Source: Mesorhizobium australicum (GTDB taxonomy: Bacteria; Pseudomonadota; Alphaproteobacteria; Rhizobiales; Rhizobiaceae). Taken from it: a DNA stretch of 64,000 nucleotides. Below are positions 35,208-45,993 of this stretch, one piece after another; the first letter of the stretch is position 1; each line of letters opens with the position of its first letter. A model generated the notes under the pieces. It had not been told where the DNA came from and did not search any database. It saw only the letters and a list, made by a program, of their open reading frames with translations. Both the position numbers and the translations under genes were made by a program. Location of the stretch: the NCBI RefSeq assembly GCF_900177325.1, contig NZ_FXBL01000004.1, positions 4,779,501 through 4,843,500 on the forward strand, written 5' to 3'.

Positions 35208-36476
35208 TCAGGTCGACTTCACGCGCAGGCGCACGATGCGGTTCCTCTCGCGCTTCAGCACCACGAAGCGCTTGCCGTGGAAGGTAAAGGCCTGCTTCTC
35301 CTCGGGAATGGTCTGCGCCTCGTGGATGACGAGGCCGGCGACCGTCACCGCCTCGTCGTCCGGCAGGTTCCAGTCGAGCGCCCGGTTGAGGTCGCGGATC
35401 GGCACCGTTCCGTCGACGATGACCGATCCGTCCGGCTGCTGGCGCACCCCCTGCATGTCGATGTCGTGCTCGTCGGCGATCTCGCCGACGATCTCCTCGA
35501 TGATGTCTTCCAGCGTGACGAGGCCTTCGACCTCGCCATATTCGTCGACCACGATCGCGATGTGCGCCTTGCGGCGCAGGAAGGCGTTGAGCTGGTCCTG
35601 CAGCGAGGTCGTGTCGGGGACGAACCAGGGCTTCGACGCGACCTTCATGATGTCGATGCGGGAGAAATCGTGCTGAACCTCGTGCAGCGCCCGCAGCAGG
35701 TCCTTGGCGTGGATGACGCCGACGATGTTGTCGATTGAGCCGCGCCAGACCGGGATCCGCGTATAGGGGCTCCGCAGCACCTCCGCCACGACGGTTGCCG
35801 GCGGCGCGTCGCCGTCGACGGCGCGGATCGACGTGCGGTGCACCATGATGTCGGAGACTTCGAGCTCCGCGAGGTCGAGCAGGCCGCCGACGCGGTCGCG
35901 GTCGGCCTTGATGAACGCGCCCTCGCGATGCAGCACTTCCAGCGTGCCGCGCAGTTCGTCATGCGCCGACAGGAGCGACGTGTCGCTGGACAGGTTGATG
36001 CCGAACACCCGCAGCAGACCGCGGACGGCGCCATTGGCGAGAATTGAAAGAGGCCCGAACAGGAACACGATGAAGCGGGCGAAGGGCGAGACGAAAAGCG
36101 CGAACTGCTCGGGGCGCGCCAGGGCCCACGATTTTGGCAGGATCTCGGAGAAGATCACCAGGAGCACGGTCATGCCGATGGTTGCGTAGATGACGCCGGC
36201 GTCGCCGAAGATGGTCAGAAGCAGGCTCGTCGCGAGCGCGGAGGCAAGGATGTTGACGAGGTTGTTGCCGATCAAGAGCGCGCTGACCAGCCGGTCCTTG
36301 CGCTCAATGAGTTGCTCGACATGCCGGGCGCGGGTGTCGCCGCCAGCCGACAGCGCATGGAGACGAGCCCGCGACGCGGCGGTCATTCCCGTCTCGGTGC
36401 CGGAAAAGAAAAAGGACAGGACAATAAGGAACAGGATCGCCCCACCGGTGACAAGGAGCGTCGTGTCGATCGTCAC
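35208..36476 (-). CDS. CNNM/CBS-domain hemolysin-family membrane protein
   Basis: The 422-residue protein has a DUF21/CNNM transmembrane domain (about residues 1-190, with [17 protein letters not shown]), a tandem CBS pair (about 200-330), and a C-terminal CorC_HlyC domain. Relatives transport or regulate Mg2+/Co2+. The start is GTG at 36476, overlapping the aroB stop by 4 bases (GTGA), with GGGAG upstream. It is the last gene of an aroK-aroB-CNNM operon, an order I recall from other rhizobia. Confidence 0.9.
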   Translation of the reverse strand: MTIDTTLLVTGGAILFLIVLSFFFSGTETGMTAASRARLHALSAGGDTRARHVEQLIERKDRLVSALLIGNNLVNILASALATSLLLTIFGDAGVIYATIGMTVLLVIFSEILPKSWALARPEQFALFVSPFARFIVFLFGPLSILANGAVRGLLRVFGINLSSDTSLLSAHDELRGTLEVLHREGAFIKADRDRVGGLLDLAELEVSDIMVHRTSIRAVDGDAPPATVVAEVLRSPYTRIPVWRGSIDNIVGVIHAKDLLRALHEVQHDFSRIDIMKVASKPWFVPDTTSLQDQLNAFLRRKAHIAIVVDEYGEVEGLVTLEDIIEEIVGEIADEHDIDMQGVRQQPDGSVIVDGTVPIRDLNRALDWNLPDDEAVTVAGLVIHEAQTIPEEKQAFTFHGKRFVVLKRERNRIVRLRVKST

Positions 36477-37603
36477 AAAAGGTTCTCCCTGAGAAAGGAA
36501 AGGACTTCGGAGGCCGGCACGTCCTTGGCGATGAAGGACTGCCCGATGCCGCGCGTCAGGATGAAGGTGAGCGCGCCGCGCGATACCTTCTTGTCCTGCG
36601 AGATGTATTCCAGAAGCCGCTCGGCGCCGGGGAGCTCGCCCGGCACGTCGGACATCCGCCACGGCAGCCCGACGTCGCGCAGGTGCCGCTCGACTCGCTC
36701 GGCGTCGTCGAGGCTGGCGAGGTTCATCCGCGCCGAGAAGCGGTGCGCCAGCGCCATGCCGATCGCCACGCCCTCGCCATGGACGAGGCGGGCGGAATCG
36801 TAGGCGGTCGCGGCTTCGAGCGCGTGGCCGAAGGTGTGGCCGAGGTTGAGCAGCGCCCGGTCGCCGGTCTCGAACTCGTCGCGGGCGACCACATCGGCCT
36901 TGGCCTGGCAGGACACGGCGATTGCCCGGGTGCGGGCGGGTCCGCCGGAGAAGACCTCCTGCCAGTTGGCCTCCAGCCAGGCGAAGAAGTCGGGCCGGTC
37001 GATCAGGCCGTATTTCGCCACCTCGGCATAGCCGGCGCGGAACTCTCGCTCGGAGAGCGTATCGAGCGTGCCGGTGTCGGCGATCACCAGCTTCGGCTGC
37101 ATGAACACGCCGACCAGGTTCTTGCCGCGCGGCGTGTTGATGCCGGTCTTGCCGCCGACGGAGGAATCGACCTGCGCCAGAAGCGAGGTCGGCACCTGGA
37201 CGAAGTTCATGCCGCGCCGGACGATGCCCGCCGCGAAGCCGGTGAGGTCGCCGATCACGCCGCCGCCGAGCGCAATGACGGCGTCGCGCCGCTCGAGCCT
37301 GGCGCCAAGCACGCCGTCGACCACCTGTTCGAGATGCTCGAAGCTCTTGGTCTTCTCGCCCGGCGGAAGCGTGATCGCCACCGTCTCGATGCCGGCCTTG
37401 GACAGGCTGTCGGTCAGCGCGGGAAGCCAGGCGGCCGCGACGTTGCCGTCGGTGACGATGGCCGCACGCACGCCGGGCAGCCGCGCGGCGATCTCGGTTC
37501 CGGCGCGCTCGATCAGGCCCTTGCCGATGAGGATGTGGTAGCTGCGCTCGCCGAGGCCGACGGTGACGACCTCGGGCACGCCGGTCGCGCCCATCGCATT
37601 CAT
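36473..37603 (-). CDS. aroB: 3-dehydroquinate synthase
   Basis: The 376-residue NAD- and metal-dependent enzyme cyclises DAHP to 3-dehydroquinate, the second step of the shikimate pathway. Key parts: [57 protein letters not shown] (metal-binding His) and [13 protein letters not shown]. The start overlaps the aroK stop by 4 bases. Length is normal. Confidence 0.97.
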   Translation of the reverse strand: MNAMGATGVPEVVTVGLGERSYHILIGKGLIERAGTEIAARLPGVRAAIVTDGNVAAAWLPALTDSLSKAGIETVAITLPPGEKTKSFEHLEQVVDGVLGARLERRDAVIALGGGVIGDLTGFAAGIVRRGMNFVQVPTSLLAQVDSSVGGKTGINTPRGKNLVGVFMQPKLVIADTGTLDTLSEREFRAGYAEVAKYGLIDRPDFFAWLEANWQEVFSGGPARTRAIAVSCQAKADVVARDEFETGDRALLNLGHTFGHALEAATAYDSARLVHGEGVAIGMALAHRFSARMNLASLDDAERVERHLRDVGLPWRMSDVPGELPGAERLLEYISQDKKVSRGALTFILTRGIGQSFIAKDVPASEVLSFLRENLL

Positions 37604-38202
37604 GCGGCACCCTCCTTCGACTGCTCCTCGCGGTCAAGCCAGGACGACAGGGCCTCGAGCACCTCGGCCATGATCTCCTCGCGCCGCACGTCGCGGGTCG
37701 TGACCGTGATGTCGGCGAGCCCGTAGACGGGATAGCGCTCGGCCATCAGGCGCTCCATCACCGCGCGCGGGTCTGGCGCCTTGAGCAGCGGCCGGTTGGG
37801 CTTCTTGGCGACGCGGGTCATCAGCGTGTCGAGGTCGGCCTTGAGCCAGATGGAGATGCCGTCGCGGACGATCGCCTCCCGGGTATGCGCGTTCATGAAG
37901 GCGCCGCCGCCGGTGGAGACCACCTGCGGGCCATCCTTGACGAGGCGGCCGACGACGCGCTCCTCCAGCGCGCGGAACTCAGGTTCGCCGTAGCGCTCGA
38001 ACAGTTCGGGGATCGTCATGCGCGACACGGTCTCGATCTCGTGGTCACTGTCGACGAAGGCAAGCCCAAGCGCCTGCGCCAGCTTGCGCCCGATCGCCGT
38101 CTTGCCCGCCCCCATCAGCCCGACGAAGACGACCGAACGCCCGCCGAGCCTGTCTTTCAGGCCGGCATGCGCGGAATCCAGCGTCTCCATTTCCTGAACC
38201 AT
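37600..38202 (-). CDS. aroK: Shikimate kinase
   Basis: This enzyme phosphorylates shikimate with ATP. The P-loop is [15 protein letters not shown] and the substrate-binding Arg residues are in FRALEERVV and STGGGAFMN. The start is uncertain: ATG 38202 (MVQEMETLD) gives 200 residues, the usual size, with CGGAA upstream; ATG 38244 or 38190 are alternatives. It is the first gene of the aroK-aroB-CNNM operon and divergent from a small membrane protein gene. Confidence 0.94.
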   Translation of the reverse strand: MVQEMETLDSAHAGLKDRLGGRSVVFVGLMGAGKTAIGRKLAQALGLAFVDSDHEIETVSRMTIPELFERYGEPEFRALEERVVGRLVKDGPQVVSTGGGAFMNAHTREAIVRDGISIWLKADLDTLMTRVAKKPNRPLLKAPDPRAVMERLMAERYPVYGLADITVTTRDVRREEIMAEVLEALSSWLDREEQSKEGAA

Positions 38203-38360
38203 CGGATTTTCCGGGCAATTGCCAGTGTCGGGGCGTATCGACATCAAAAGGCCTAGCGCGTCAAGCAGGGCCGGTCCTGCGCCGGCGTCTTGAATTGACA
38301 CAGGCGTCGTCCCATAACGGACAGGGGCGGACGACAGGACAATCAGGGCAGATCGGGGTA

Positions 38361-38510
38361 ATGCCGACACTCTTCAGGCTTCTGACGGTCATCGCGCTCA
38401 TCGTCGGGATCGTCTACGGCGCGATGCATGCGCTGGTCTTCTTCGTCAGGCCGAACAAGGGCGAGATGACCGAGCGCGTGCCGGTCGAACGCCTGATGCG
38501 CGACAAATGA
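38361..38510 (+). CDS. Small single-pass membrane protein (49 aa)
   Basis: The product is [20 protein letters not shown] followed by [15 protein letters not shown] and a charged tail. It has one clear membrane helix (about residues 5-30). GATCGGGGTA precedes the ATG. It sits 13 bases upstream of xerD on the same strand, probably in its operon. I recall similar small proteins beside xerD in other rhizobia. Function unknown. Confidence 0.65.
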   Translation: MPTLFRLLTVIALIVGIVYGAMHALVFFVRPNKGEMTERVPVERLMRDK

Positions 38511-38523
38511 CGGGCGAAAGCGG

Positions 38524-39432
38524 ATGAACAGCGCATCGCTGGTCGAGTCGTTCCTGGAGATGATGAGCGCCGAGCGCGGCGCGGCCGAGAACACGCTGGC
38601 CTCCTATCGCCGCGATCTCGACGACGCGCGCGAACACCTCTCGGGCGAGCCTGGCGGCCTGGCCGGGGCCTCGTCGGCGGCGATCCGCGGCTATCTCGAC
38701 GGCATCGCGCAACGCGGCTTCGCGGCATCGAGCCAGGCGCGCAAGCTGTCGACGCTGCGCCAGTTCTACAAGTTCCTCTATTCGGAGGGCCTGCGAGCGG
38801 ACGATCCCTCGGGCCCGGTGGACAGCCCGCGCAAGGCCCGCCCGCTGCCGAAAGTGCTGAGCGAGGCGGAAACCGGGCGGCTGCTCGACCGGGCGGCGGA
38901 AGCGGCGACGACCGGCGAGACCGGCACGGTGCGCATGCTGGCGCTGGTGGAGGTTCTCTACGCCACCGGGCTTCGCGTCTCCGAGCTCGTCTCGCTGCCG
39001 GTCGGCGTCGCGACACGCGACGAACGCTTCTTCATCATCCGCGGCAAAGGCGGCAAGGAACGCATGGTGCCGCTGTCGCCAAAGGCGCGCGCGGCGATGC
39101 GCGACTGGCTGGCGCTGCGCAACGCCGAGCCGAAGCTTGCCGAGAGCCCCTGGCTTTTCCCCTCGCATTCGGAGCAGGGCTACCTGCCCCGGCAGGTTTT
39201 CGCCCGCGACCTGAAGACGCTTGCCGCCGGCGCGGGGATCGGCGCCAATCGCGTCTCGCCGCATGTGATCCGCCACGCCTTCGCCAGCCACCTGCTGCAG
39301 AACGGCGCGGACCTGCGAGCGGTGCAGGAATTGCTCGGCCATTCCGACATATCCACGACGCAAATCTATACGCATGTACTGGAGGAAAGGCTCGTGCGGC
39401 TGGTGCACGACCATCACCCGCTTGCCGATTAG
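38524..39432 (+). CDS. xerD: Site-specific tyrosine recombinase
   Basis: The 302-residue protein has an N-terminal SAM-like core-binding domain (about 1-90) and a catalytic domain with Arg in [14 protein letters not shown], Lys in [24 protein letters not shown] (HxxR), [14 protein letters not shown] (H and catalytic Tyr). With XerC it resolves chromosome dimers at dif. Its position between aroK and accA, with no mobile-element genes, matches the housekeeping xerD rather than an integrase. Confidence 0.94.
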   Translation: MNSASLVESFLEMMSAERGAAENTLASYRRDLDDAREHLSGEPGGLAGASSAAIRGYLDGIAQRGFAASSQARKLSTLRQFYKFLYSEGLRADDPSGPVDSPRKARPLPKVLSEAETGRLLDRAAEAATTGETGTVRMLALVEVLYATGLRVSELVSLPVGVATRDERFFIIRGKGGKERMVPLSPKARAAMRDWLALRNAEPKLAESPWLFPSHSEQGYLPRQVFARDLKTLAAGAGIGANRVSPHVIRHAFASHLLQNGADLRAVQELLGHSDISTTQIYTHVLEERLVRLVHDHHPLAD

Positions 39433-39536
39433 GATGCGCGACGGTATGTGGAGGCTCGATTTCGCGCGCCGCAGACCCCATCTGGGGGCGATGCGCCGCC
39501 TATCCTACCTGTTTCCGGCGCGTGGTTCGCGAACGT

Positions 39537-40484
39537 ATGTTTAATTATCTCGATTTCGAAAAGCAGCTTGCCGACATCGAAGCGAAGATCGCCGAGTTGC
39601 GGAAGCTGTCGGCTGACGGCAGCGTCGACTTCGCCGACGAGATCGCCCGGCTGGAGAAGCGGTCGCAGGATCTGCTGCGCGATCTCTACAAGGCGCTGAC
39701 GCCCTGGCAGAAGGCGCAGGTGGCCCGCCATCCCGACCGTCCGCACTGCCTGGACTACGTGCGGACCCTGTTCACGGATTTCACGCCGCTGGCCGGCGAT
39801 CGCAGCTTCGGCGACGACCATGCCATCATCGGCGGCTTCGCCCGCTTCCGCGGCGAACCGGTCGCGATCCTGGGCCAGGAGAAGGGCGCAGACACCAAAT
39901 CGCGCCTGAAGCACAATTTCGGCATGGCGCGGCCCGAGGGCTACCGCAAGGCCGTGCGCATCATGGAACTCGCCGACCGGTTCAAGGTGCCGGTGGTGAC
40001 GCTGGTCGACACGGCCGGCGCCTATCCGGGCATCAACGCCGAGGAGCGCGGGCAGGCCGAGGCGATCGCGCGCTCGACCGCCGCCTGCCTCAACCTGCGC
40101 AGCCCGAGCGTCTCGGTCGTCATCGGCGAAGGCGGTTCGGGCGGAGCGATCGCGATCGCCACAGCAAATCGCGTCTACATGCTGGAGCACTCGATCTATT
40201 CGGTCATCTCGCCGGAGGGCGCGGCCTCGATCCTGTGGCACGATTCGACCCGGGCGAAGGATGCCGCGACCAACATGAAGATTACCGCCCAGGATCTCCT
40301 CGACATGAAGGTGATCGACGGAATCATCCCCGAGCCGCTGGGCGGCGCGCATCGCGCACCGGAGACCGTCATCAACGCGACGGGCGACCGAATCGCCTCC
40401 GCGCTCGCCGAACTGCGGCAATCCAACGCGGACTACCGCGAGCAGCGCCGGGAGAAATTCCTGGCGATCGGCCGTAATCTCTGA
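39537..40484 (+). CDS. accA: Acetyl-CoA carboxylase carboxyltransferase alpha subunit
   Basis: The 315-residue protein joins AccD to form the carboxyltransferase that makes malonyl-CoA. It has [17 protein letters not shown] at the start, and the family core [41 protein letters not shown] with [14 protein letters not shown] 39537 is chosen because it matches the usual first residues; the frame opens slightly upstream. It is 104 bases after xerD. Confidence 0.97.
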   Translation: MFNYLDFEKQLADIEAKIAELRKLSADGSVDFADEIARLEKRSQDLLRDLYKALTPWQKAQVARHPDRPHCLDYVRTLFTDFTPLAGDRSFGDDHAIIGGFARFRGEPVAILGQEKGADTKSRLKHNFGMARPEGYRKAVRIMELADRFKVPVVTLVDTAGAYPGINAEERGQAEAIARSTAACLNLRSPSVSVVIGEGGSGGAIAIATANRVYMLEHSIYSVISPEGAASILWHDSTRAKDAATNMKITAQDLLDMKVIDGIIPEPLGGAHRAPETVINATGDRIASALAELRQSNADYREQRREKFLAIGRNL

Positions 40485-40695
40485 CGACGTTTTCAGGCAG
40501 CGCGCGCCATAAATTCGCCGCTCGGTTGCGCTGAATGAACTCTGCGTGACTTGAGGGTTCACGGGGACGCGCAACGCTTGCGGTAATGATTTTTCAAGGT
40601 TAACCGGACTAGCGTCAGGGTGATCCGACGGAAGACATACGCAAAGGTCGTTCGTTGTCGGGGATAATCAGCGGGACGAAAGACAGCGCCGAGTG

Positions 40696-41949
40696 ATGAG
40701 TTCTAGCCTATTCCGCGCCGGTGCGCTCATTGCCTTGCTCGCAGTGGCGGGCTGCAACGGTTCGCTCGAGGAGATCGCGCCGAAATCCGAACGCGCCCTC
40801 TCCACGAAGATGACCGAACTCGTGCGGTCAAAGGGCATGCAGAAGAATTCACCGATCATGGTGCGTATCTTCAAGGAAGAGAACGTCCTCGAGGTCTGGA
40901 AGCAGAAGTCGAACGGCCGCTACGACCTCGTCACCAGCTACAACATCTGCAAATGGTCCGGAAAGCTCGGCCCGAAGTTCACCGAGGGCGACCGCCAGGC
41001 GCCGGAGGGCTTCTATGCCGTCGGTCCGGGGCAGATGAACCCGAATTCCAATTATTACCTCGCTTTCAACACCGGCTATCCGAACGCCTATGACCGCGCG
41101 CAGGGCCGTACCGGCTCGCACCTGATGGTGCACGGCGCCTGCTCGTCGTCGGGCTGCTATTCGTTGACCGATGCGCAGATGCAGGAGGTGTACGCCTTCG
41201 CGCGCGACGCCTTCGCCGGCGGCCAGACGGCGTTCCAGCTCCAGGCTTTCCCCTTCCGCATGACGGGCGCCAACATGGCCCGCTACAAGGACGATCCGAA
41301 CTTCGAATTCTGGAAGATGCTGAAGGAAGGCTACGACCACTTCGAGATCACCAATCTGCCGCCGAAGGTGGACGTGTGCGAAAAGCGCTATGTCTTCAAC
41401 CGTTTGACCGACGGGCAGACGGCCTTCTCGCCCACCGCTGCGTGCCCGGCCGCGACGATGCCCGACACGCTGGCGACTGCGTTCCAGTCGCACCAGTCAA
41501 AAGAGACAGCGGCGTTTTCGGCAGCTCTCACCAAGTCCGCACCGCCGCCGAAGGCCTCCATCCTGGGCGTGAAGGAAGCCAGCCTTGTCGCCGACTGGAG
41601 CAAGAAGCGGTCGCGTGGCGAGCGCGTGCCGATGGAGCCGCCGTCGATGCAGAAGGACGGCCGCGTCGTAGCATCCTCGACCATGGGTCGCATCGACTCG
41701 CCGCTCGGCCGCAAGATGGCGGCAATCGAGGCGGCCGAAGCCGCCAAGAAACGCGCCGAGGAAGAAAAGAAGCTTGCCGCCGAACGCGCCAAGGCGGACG
41801 CCGAAGCCAAGCGCATCGCGCTGGAAGAGGCCAGGAAGGCACCGAAGCCGGAGGCTACCGCCGAAGCCAAGGTCGAGCAGGCCGCGGCCGAGCCCGAAAG
41901 CAGCGTGACGGCGGTTCGCAAGCGCATCCGGAACCTGTTCGGCGGCTGA
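40696..41949 (+). CDS. YafK-like L,D-transpeptidase, lipoprotein with long C-terminal tail
   Basis: The 417-residue lipoprotein has a signal with lipobox VAGC (Cys20). A YkuD-type domain (about 50-200) carries the catalytic motif MVHGACSSSGCYSLTD. The C-terminal 130 residues are Ala/Glu/Lys-rich, likely a coiled coil (AAEAAKKRAEEEKKLAAERAK...). Members act in the periplasm on peptidoglycan; the tail may reach or anchor to another envelope protein. It is preceded by a 211-base gap with no recognised gene. Its stop shares one base with the tusA start. Confidence 0.88.
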   Translation: MSSSLFRAGALIALLAVAGCNGSLEEIAPKSERALSTKMTELVRSKGMQKNSPIMVRIFKEENVLEVWKQKSNGRYDLVTSYNICKWSGKLGPKFTEGDRQAPEGFYAVGPGQMNPNSNYYLAFNTGYPNAYDRAQGRTGSHLMVHGACSSSGCYSLTDAQMQEVYAFARDAFAGGQTAFQLQAFPFRMTGANMARYKDDPNFEFWKMLKEGYDHFEITNLPPKVDVCEKRYVFNRLTDGQTAFSPTAACPAATMPDTLATAFQSHQSKETAAFSAALTKSAPPPKASILGVKEASLVADWSKKRSRGERVPMEPPSMQKDGRVVASSTMGRIDSPLGRKMAAIEAAEAAKKRAEEEKKLAAERAKADAEAKRIALEEARKAPKPEATAEAKVEQAAAEPESSVTAVRKRIRNLFGG

Positions 41950-42200
41950 TGAGCCGTCCAATCACGGTCTACGACCTCAGGGGACTGAACTGCCCCCTCC
42001 CCGTGCTCAAGGCCCGCAAGAGGTTGTCGAAGATGCGCCCGGGCGCGCGTATCTGGCTGGAGACGACTGACCCGCTGGCCGCGATCGACATCCCGGCCTT
42101 CTGCAACGAAACGGGCCACGAGCTGATCGAGACGCAGAAGGCGGACTACGGGCACCGTTTCCTGGTGAGCCGGCGACCGGCTCGCCCGATCAGGCCCTGA
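41949..42200 (+). CDS. tusA: TusA-family sulfur carrier protein
   Basis: The 83-residue protein has the family motif [18 protein letters not shown] with the sulfur-carrying Cys in CPLP. TusA proteins relay persulfide sulfur for tRNA thiolation, molybdenum cofactor or other uses. Its ATG overlaps the preceding stop codon by one base, so it is translated with the transpeptidase gene. The last 11 bases overlap the convergent CobW gene. Confidence 0.92.
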   Translation: MSRPITVYDLRGLNCPLPVLKARKRLSKMRPGARIWLETTDPLAAIDIPAFCNETGHELIETQKADYGHRFLVSRRPARPIRP

Positions 42201-43296
42201 AGCCGGCGATCGCCAGCGGATTGTCCTCGATCGCCGCGCGGTCGGGCACGCCGATGGCGACCTGCCCGGTGATGGCCGAAAACAGCCGCCGCACATAGTC
42301 TTCCGGCAGGCCGTCGCCGATGACGACGAGACGCACGCCGCGCGGCCCTTCCGGCCAGAACGGCAGCCGCGCCGGCGGATGCAGCATCGACTGGACGCCG
42401 TGGATGACCAGCGGACGCGACGGATCCTCCGCCAGCTCGATCACGCCCTTCATGCGCAGCAGGCGCTCGCCCTGGGTGGAGCGGAGCAGATCGAGGAAGG
42501 TCTCGATCGCCGAATAAGGCACCGGCCGGTCGTGGACGAGCGAGAAGCTGCGGATATGGTCGTGGCGGTGATGGTCGTGATCATGGTGATGATGATGGCC
42601 ATGATCGTGATCGTGGTCATGATGATCGGCCTGGTGGATCGCCTCGTCGCGCAGCCAGCGGCCGACATCGGCGGTCTTGGTGGCGGGATCGTAGAGGCCG
42701 CAGTTGAACAGGTCCGCGACGCTTGCCATCACCGCCGACGGCACGATCGGCGCACCGGGGTTGAGGCGCCGGATCGTCGCGAGCAGGTCAGCCGGAGGCT
42801 CGGCCATGTCCGTCTTGGTCAGCACGATCCGGTCGGCCACTGCGATCTGGCGCGCGGCCTCGGCGTGGCGGTCGATCGTGGCAAGGCCATTGATGGCATC
42901 GACCGTGGCGATCACGCCGTCGAGCCGGAACGCCTGCATCAGCGCCGGATGCCCCATCAGCGAGAGCAGGACGGGGACCGGATCAGCGAGCCCCGTTGTC
43001 TCGATGATCACGCGCTTGAGCGACGGCGTGCGCCCGGTCTGGATACTGTCGACGATGCCCGCCAACGTGTCGACCAGATCGCCGCGAACGGTGCAGCAGA
43101 TGCAGCCGCCGGAGAGCTCGATCACCCCGTCGCTCGAGCTCTCGACGAGAAGATGGTCGATCGCCACTTCGCCGAACTCGTTGACGATGACGGCGGTGTC
43201 GACGAGCGCGGGATCCCTGAGGAGCCGGTTGAGCAGGGTCGTCTTGCCGGATCCGAGGAAGCCGGTGAGCACGGAAACGGGGAGTGGCAGGTTCAT
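42190..43296 (-). CDS. CobW/COG0523-family GTPase, probable zinc chaperone
   Basis: The 368-residue GTPase has the P-loop [15 protein letters not shown] (residues 12-26), the metal motif [11 protein letters not shown] (CxCC) and the TKTD guanine motif. Between the GTPase and the C-terminal CobW domain lies a His/Asp-rich run (about 220-246, mostly DH and HH repeats) able to bind many zinc ions. Such proteins insert metal into target enzymes, often under zinc limitation. It lies 7 bases after the DD-carboxypeptidase gene. A zinc-responsive operator was not evident by eye. Confidence 0.9.
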   Translation of the reverse strand: MNLPLPVSVLTGFLGSGKTTLLNRLLRDPALVDTAVIVNEFGEVAIDHLLVESSSDGVIELSGGCICCTVRGDLVDTLAGIVDSIQTGRTPSLKRVIIETTGLADPVPVLLSLMGHPALMQAFRLDGVIATVDAINGLATIDRHAEAARQIAVADRIVLTKTDMAEPPADLLATIRRLNPGAPIVPSAVMASVADLFNCGLYDPATKTADVGRWLRDEAIHQADHHDHDHDHGHHHHHDHDHHRHDHIRSFSLVHDRPVPYSAIETFLDLLRSTQGERLLRMKGVIELAEDPSRPLVIHGVQSMLHPPARLPFWPEGPRGVRLVVIGDGLPEDYVRRLFSAITGQVAIGVPDRAAIEDNPLAIAGFRA

Positions 43297-43303
43297 ATGC
43301 GTC

Positions 43304-44455
43304 CTACTGCGTCACGCCGTTGGACGGCGCCTGCGCGCTTTCCTCGACCGGGGGCGTGTAGTCCGGGCGCGGCAGCGGCACCGGGATGTTGCCGACCATC
43401 GCCGGCCGCTCGAACTTCGGCATGAAGGGGGAGGCGGGACCGGTGGCATTGCCGATCGAGATGGCGGTGACCCGCGGCGTCGGCGGCTCGCCGCCGGTCA
43501 GATGCGCGGAATGAAATACGAGCTGGCCCTTTTCGTCCAGCGCGTCGAGACGCTCCTTGGCTGCGGCCTTGGTGCAGACCGTGTCGCGCATATTGATCGC
43601 CGGCGCGGTCTCCTCGCCGGGATTGGCCTTGACCTCCCAGAGCTTCGGGCTCTGGGCCGGCGGCAGCGAGAAGCCCTTGGCGAGAAGATCGGCCGCCTTG
43701 TCGGCGCGAGTGGCGACTGAGGTGGCGCCGATCACCACCGCGAGCATGGTGCGGCCGTTGCGCGTCGCCGAGGCGACGAGGTTGTAGCCCGCCGGGCAGG
43801 TGTAGCCCGTCTTCATGCCGTCGGCCCCGGTGAAGCGGCCGATCAGCGTGTTGTGGTTCTCGATCACGTCCTTGCCCGAGCCCAGCGCCTCGATGGTGAA
43901 GTAGGAGGCGTATTGCGGGAATTGGGCGCGCAGCGCGAGCGCCAGCACGGCGAGATCGTGCGCCGTGGTGTACTGGCGGTCGTCGTGCAGGCCATGCGGG
44001 TTGACGAAATTGGAGTTCGTCATGCCGAGCCGCTTCGCCTCGCTGTTCATGCGCGCGGCGAACGCCTCCTGCGAGCCGCCGAGGCTCTCGCCGATCGCGG
44101 TGGCGACGTCGTTGGCGGACTTGACCATGATGATCTTGAGCGCGGCGTCGAGGGTGAGCACCGTGCCGGCGGGATAACCCATCTTGCTGGGCGGCTCCTT
44201 CGTCGCCCTCTCGCTGATTCGCACCGGCGACTCGAGGGTCACCTCGCCGAGCTGGATCGCGCGGAACGCCACGTAGGCGGTCATCAGCTTGGTCAGCGAG
44301 GCGGGATACCAGCGCTGGAAGGCCTGCTCGCTGTCGAGCACCGCGCCGGTGTTCGCGTCAAGCAGCAGCGACGGACCGGCGTCGGCCGGCATCGCGGCGC
44401 CGAAAACGATCGACGCCACTGTCGCTGCCCACAGGAATCCGTTCGGTCGTCTCAT
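43304..44455 (-). CDS. dac: D-alanyl-D-alanine carboxypeptidase (serine type, S11)
   Basis: The 383-residue penicillin-binding protein trims the terminal D-Ala of peptidoglycan stem peptides. It has a signal peptide ([19 protein letters not shown]...) and all three motifs: SLTK in [17 protein letters not shown] in [11 protein letters not shown], and KTG in [12 protein letters not shown] Pro-rich tail replaces the amphipathic anchor helix of DacA. The CobW-type GTPase gene follows in the same direction. Some DD-carboxypeptidases are zinc enzymes, but S11 is not, so a functional link is not implied. Confidence 0.93.
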   Translation of the reverse strand: MRRPNGFLWAATVASIVFGAAMPADAGPSLLLDANTGAVLDSEQAFQRWYPASLTKLMTAYVAFRAIQLGEVTLESPVRISERATKEPPSKMGYPAGTVLTLDAALKIIMVKSANDVATAIGESLGGSQEAFAARMNSEAKRLGMTNSNFVNPHGLHDDRQYTTAHDLAVLALALRAQFPQYASYFTIEALGSGKDVIENHNTLIGRFTGADGMKTGYTCPAGYNLVASATRNGRTMLAVVIGATSVATRADKAADLLAKGFSLPPAQSPKLWEVKANPGEETAPAINMRDTVCTKAAAKERLDALDEKGQLVFHSAHLTGGEPPTPRVTAISIGNATGPASPFMPKFERPAMVGNIPVPLPRPDYTPPVEESAQAPSNGVTQ

Positions 44456-44647
44456 TCGCGGAACTCGCCCCTTGCAGGTTCTTACCTGGTGTCCTTAAGC
44501 TTCGGCGGCAATGGGACGCGCCGCCTGGATCAGGGTGTTAGTGCGGACTAGTTAGCCTATGTGACGCCAAGATGGCAAAGGGCCGCCTGGCCGCGGCGAT
44601 GTCAATCGCTTGCGCCAGGCTGCCACGCCGCCGGAGACGAAATCGAT

Positions 44648-45814
44648 ATGCCGATCCTCAACCGTGCCGCCGAACTCCAGGACGAGGTCGCCGCCTGGCG
44701 GCAGGAGATCCACCGAAACCCCGAACTGCAGTTCGACGTCTTCAAGACAGCGGCGTTCGTGAAGCAGCGGCTGGAGGAATTCGGTTGCGACGAGATCGTG
44801 ACCGGCCTCGGCAAGACGGGTGTGGTCGGCATCATCCAAGGCCGGCTCGGTCCGGGCGAGACGATCGGGCTGCGCGCCGATATGGACGCCCTGCCGCTCA
44901 ACGAGATCACCGGCAAGCCCTATGCCTCGACCACGCCGGGCAAGATGCACGCCTGCGGCCATGACGGCCACACCGCCATGCTGCTGGGCGCGGCGAAATA
45001 TCTCGCCGAGACGCGCAATTTCGCCGGGCGGGTTGCGGTCATCTTCCAGCCGGCCGAGGAAGGCGGCGGCGGCGGCAACGAGATGGTCAAGGACGGCATG
45101 ATGGACCGTTTCGGCATCACCCGCGTCTTCGGCATGCACAACATGCCCGGCATGCCGGTGGGCAGGTTTGCGATCCGGCCCGGCCCGATCATGGCCGCGA
45201 CGGCCGAGTTCACCATCACGGTGTCGGGACGCGGCGGCCATGCGGCGATGCCGCACGTCTCGGTCGACCCGATCGTGGCCGGGGCGGCGATGGTCGGCGC
45301 GCTGCAGACCATCGTGTCGCGCACCGCCGATCCGATCGAGGCGCTGGTCGTCTCGGTGACCAAGTTCCACGCCGGCGACGCCTACAACATCATCCCCGAA
45401 AAGGTCGAGATCGCCGGGACGGTGCGGACGCTGAAGAAGGAGATGGCGGCGATCGCCGAACGGCGCATCCGCGAGATCTGCGAGGGCGTGGCGGCCGCGC
45501 ACGCGGCGAAGGTGCACATCGACTACGATTCGAACTATCCCGTCACCGTCAACGATCCGCAGCAGGCCGCCTTCGCAACCGAGGTGGCGCGAGAGGTTGC
45601 CGGCGAACCCAACGTCGAGGCGGCGACACCGCCGGTGATGGGCGGCGAAGACTTCTCCTACATGCTGGAAGCCCGGCCGGGCGCCTTCATCTTCATCGGC
45701 AACGGCAACTCCGCCGGCCTGCACCATCCGGCCTACGACTTCAACGACGAGGCGATCCCGCACGGCATCAGCTACTGGGTGCGGTTGGCGGAGCAGGCGC
45801 TACCGGCGCGCTAG
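44648..45814 (+). CDS. M20-family amidohydrolase (hippurate hydrolase-like)
   Basis: The 388-residue di-metal hydrolase shows HACGHDGHTAMLLG, QPAEEGGGGGNEMVKDG and GGEDFSYMLEARPG, with the metal-bridging Asp/His/Glu residues. A dimerisation domain lies at about 185-295. It hydrolyses N-acyl or N-aryl amino acids; the natural substrate is unknown. ATG 44648 (MPILNRAAELQDE) is preferred over earlier in-frame codons because upstream sequence is not family-like. It is divergent from the carboxypeptidase gene; the 190-base gap should hold both promoters. Confidence 0.92.
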   Translation: MPILNRAAELQDEVAAWRQEIHRNPELQFDVFKTAAFVKQRLEEFGCDEIVTGLGKTGVVGIIQGRLGPGETIGLRADMDALPLNEITGKPYASTTPGKMHACGHDGHTAMLLGAAKYLAETRNFAGRVAVIFQPAEEGGGGGNEMVKDGMMDRFGITRVFGMHNMPGMPVGRFAIRPGPIMAATAEFTITVSGRGGHAAMPHVSVDPIVAGAAMVGALQTIVSRTADPIEALVVSVTKFHAGDAYNIIPEKVEIAGTVRTLKKEMAAIAERRIREICEGVAAAHAAKVHIDYDSNYPVTVNDPQQAAFATEVAREVAGEPNVEAATPPVMGGEDFSYMLEARPGAFIFIGNGNSAGLHHPAYDFNDEAIPHGISYWVRLAEQALPAR

Positions 45815-45879
45815 GCCACTGCCTCGCGCCGATCCCTTCTTGGCGCACGCGCCGGAAGCGGCTATGTGTCTCTCCGCGT

Positions 45880-45956
45880 GGTCCCGTAGCTCAGTAGGAT
45901 AGAGCATCAGATTCCTAATCTGAGGGTCACAGGTTCGAATCCTGTCGGGATCACCA
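45880..45956 (+). tRNA. tRNA-Arg, anticodon CCT
   Basis: The 77-base gene folds into a standard cloverleaf. The acceptor GGTCCCG pairs with CGGGATC (one G-U), the D stem is GCTC/GAGC, the anticodon stem TCAGA/TCTGA surrounds loop TTCCTAA, and the T stem is ACAGG/CCTGT around TTCGAAT. The anticodon is CCT (45914-45916), reading AGG. The discriminator A and CCA end are encoded. Accessory genes begin 37 bases downstream. Confidence 0.97.
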
Positions 45957-45993
45957 TATCGCCGTCGCGAGACAAAACCGGGGGAATGGATCG

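Noticed and set aside
38524..39432. Integrase of a mobile element
   Set aside because: The protein matches housekeeping XerD in length and motifs and sits among aroK, aroB and accA, with no element genes.
42586..42634. Microsatellite-like repeat (alternating CAT/GAT triplets)
   Set aside because: It is the His/Asp-rich linker of the CobW-family GTPase, read in frame.
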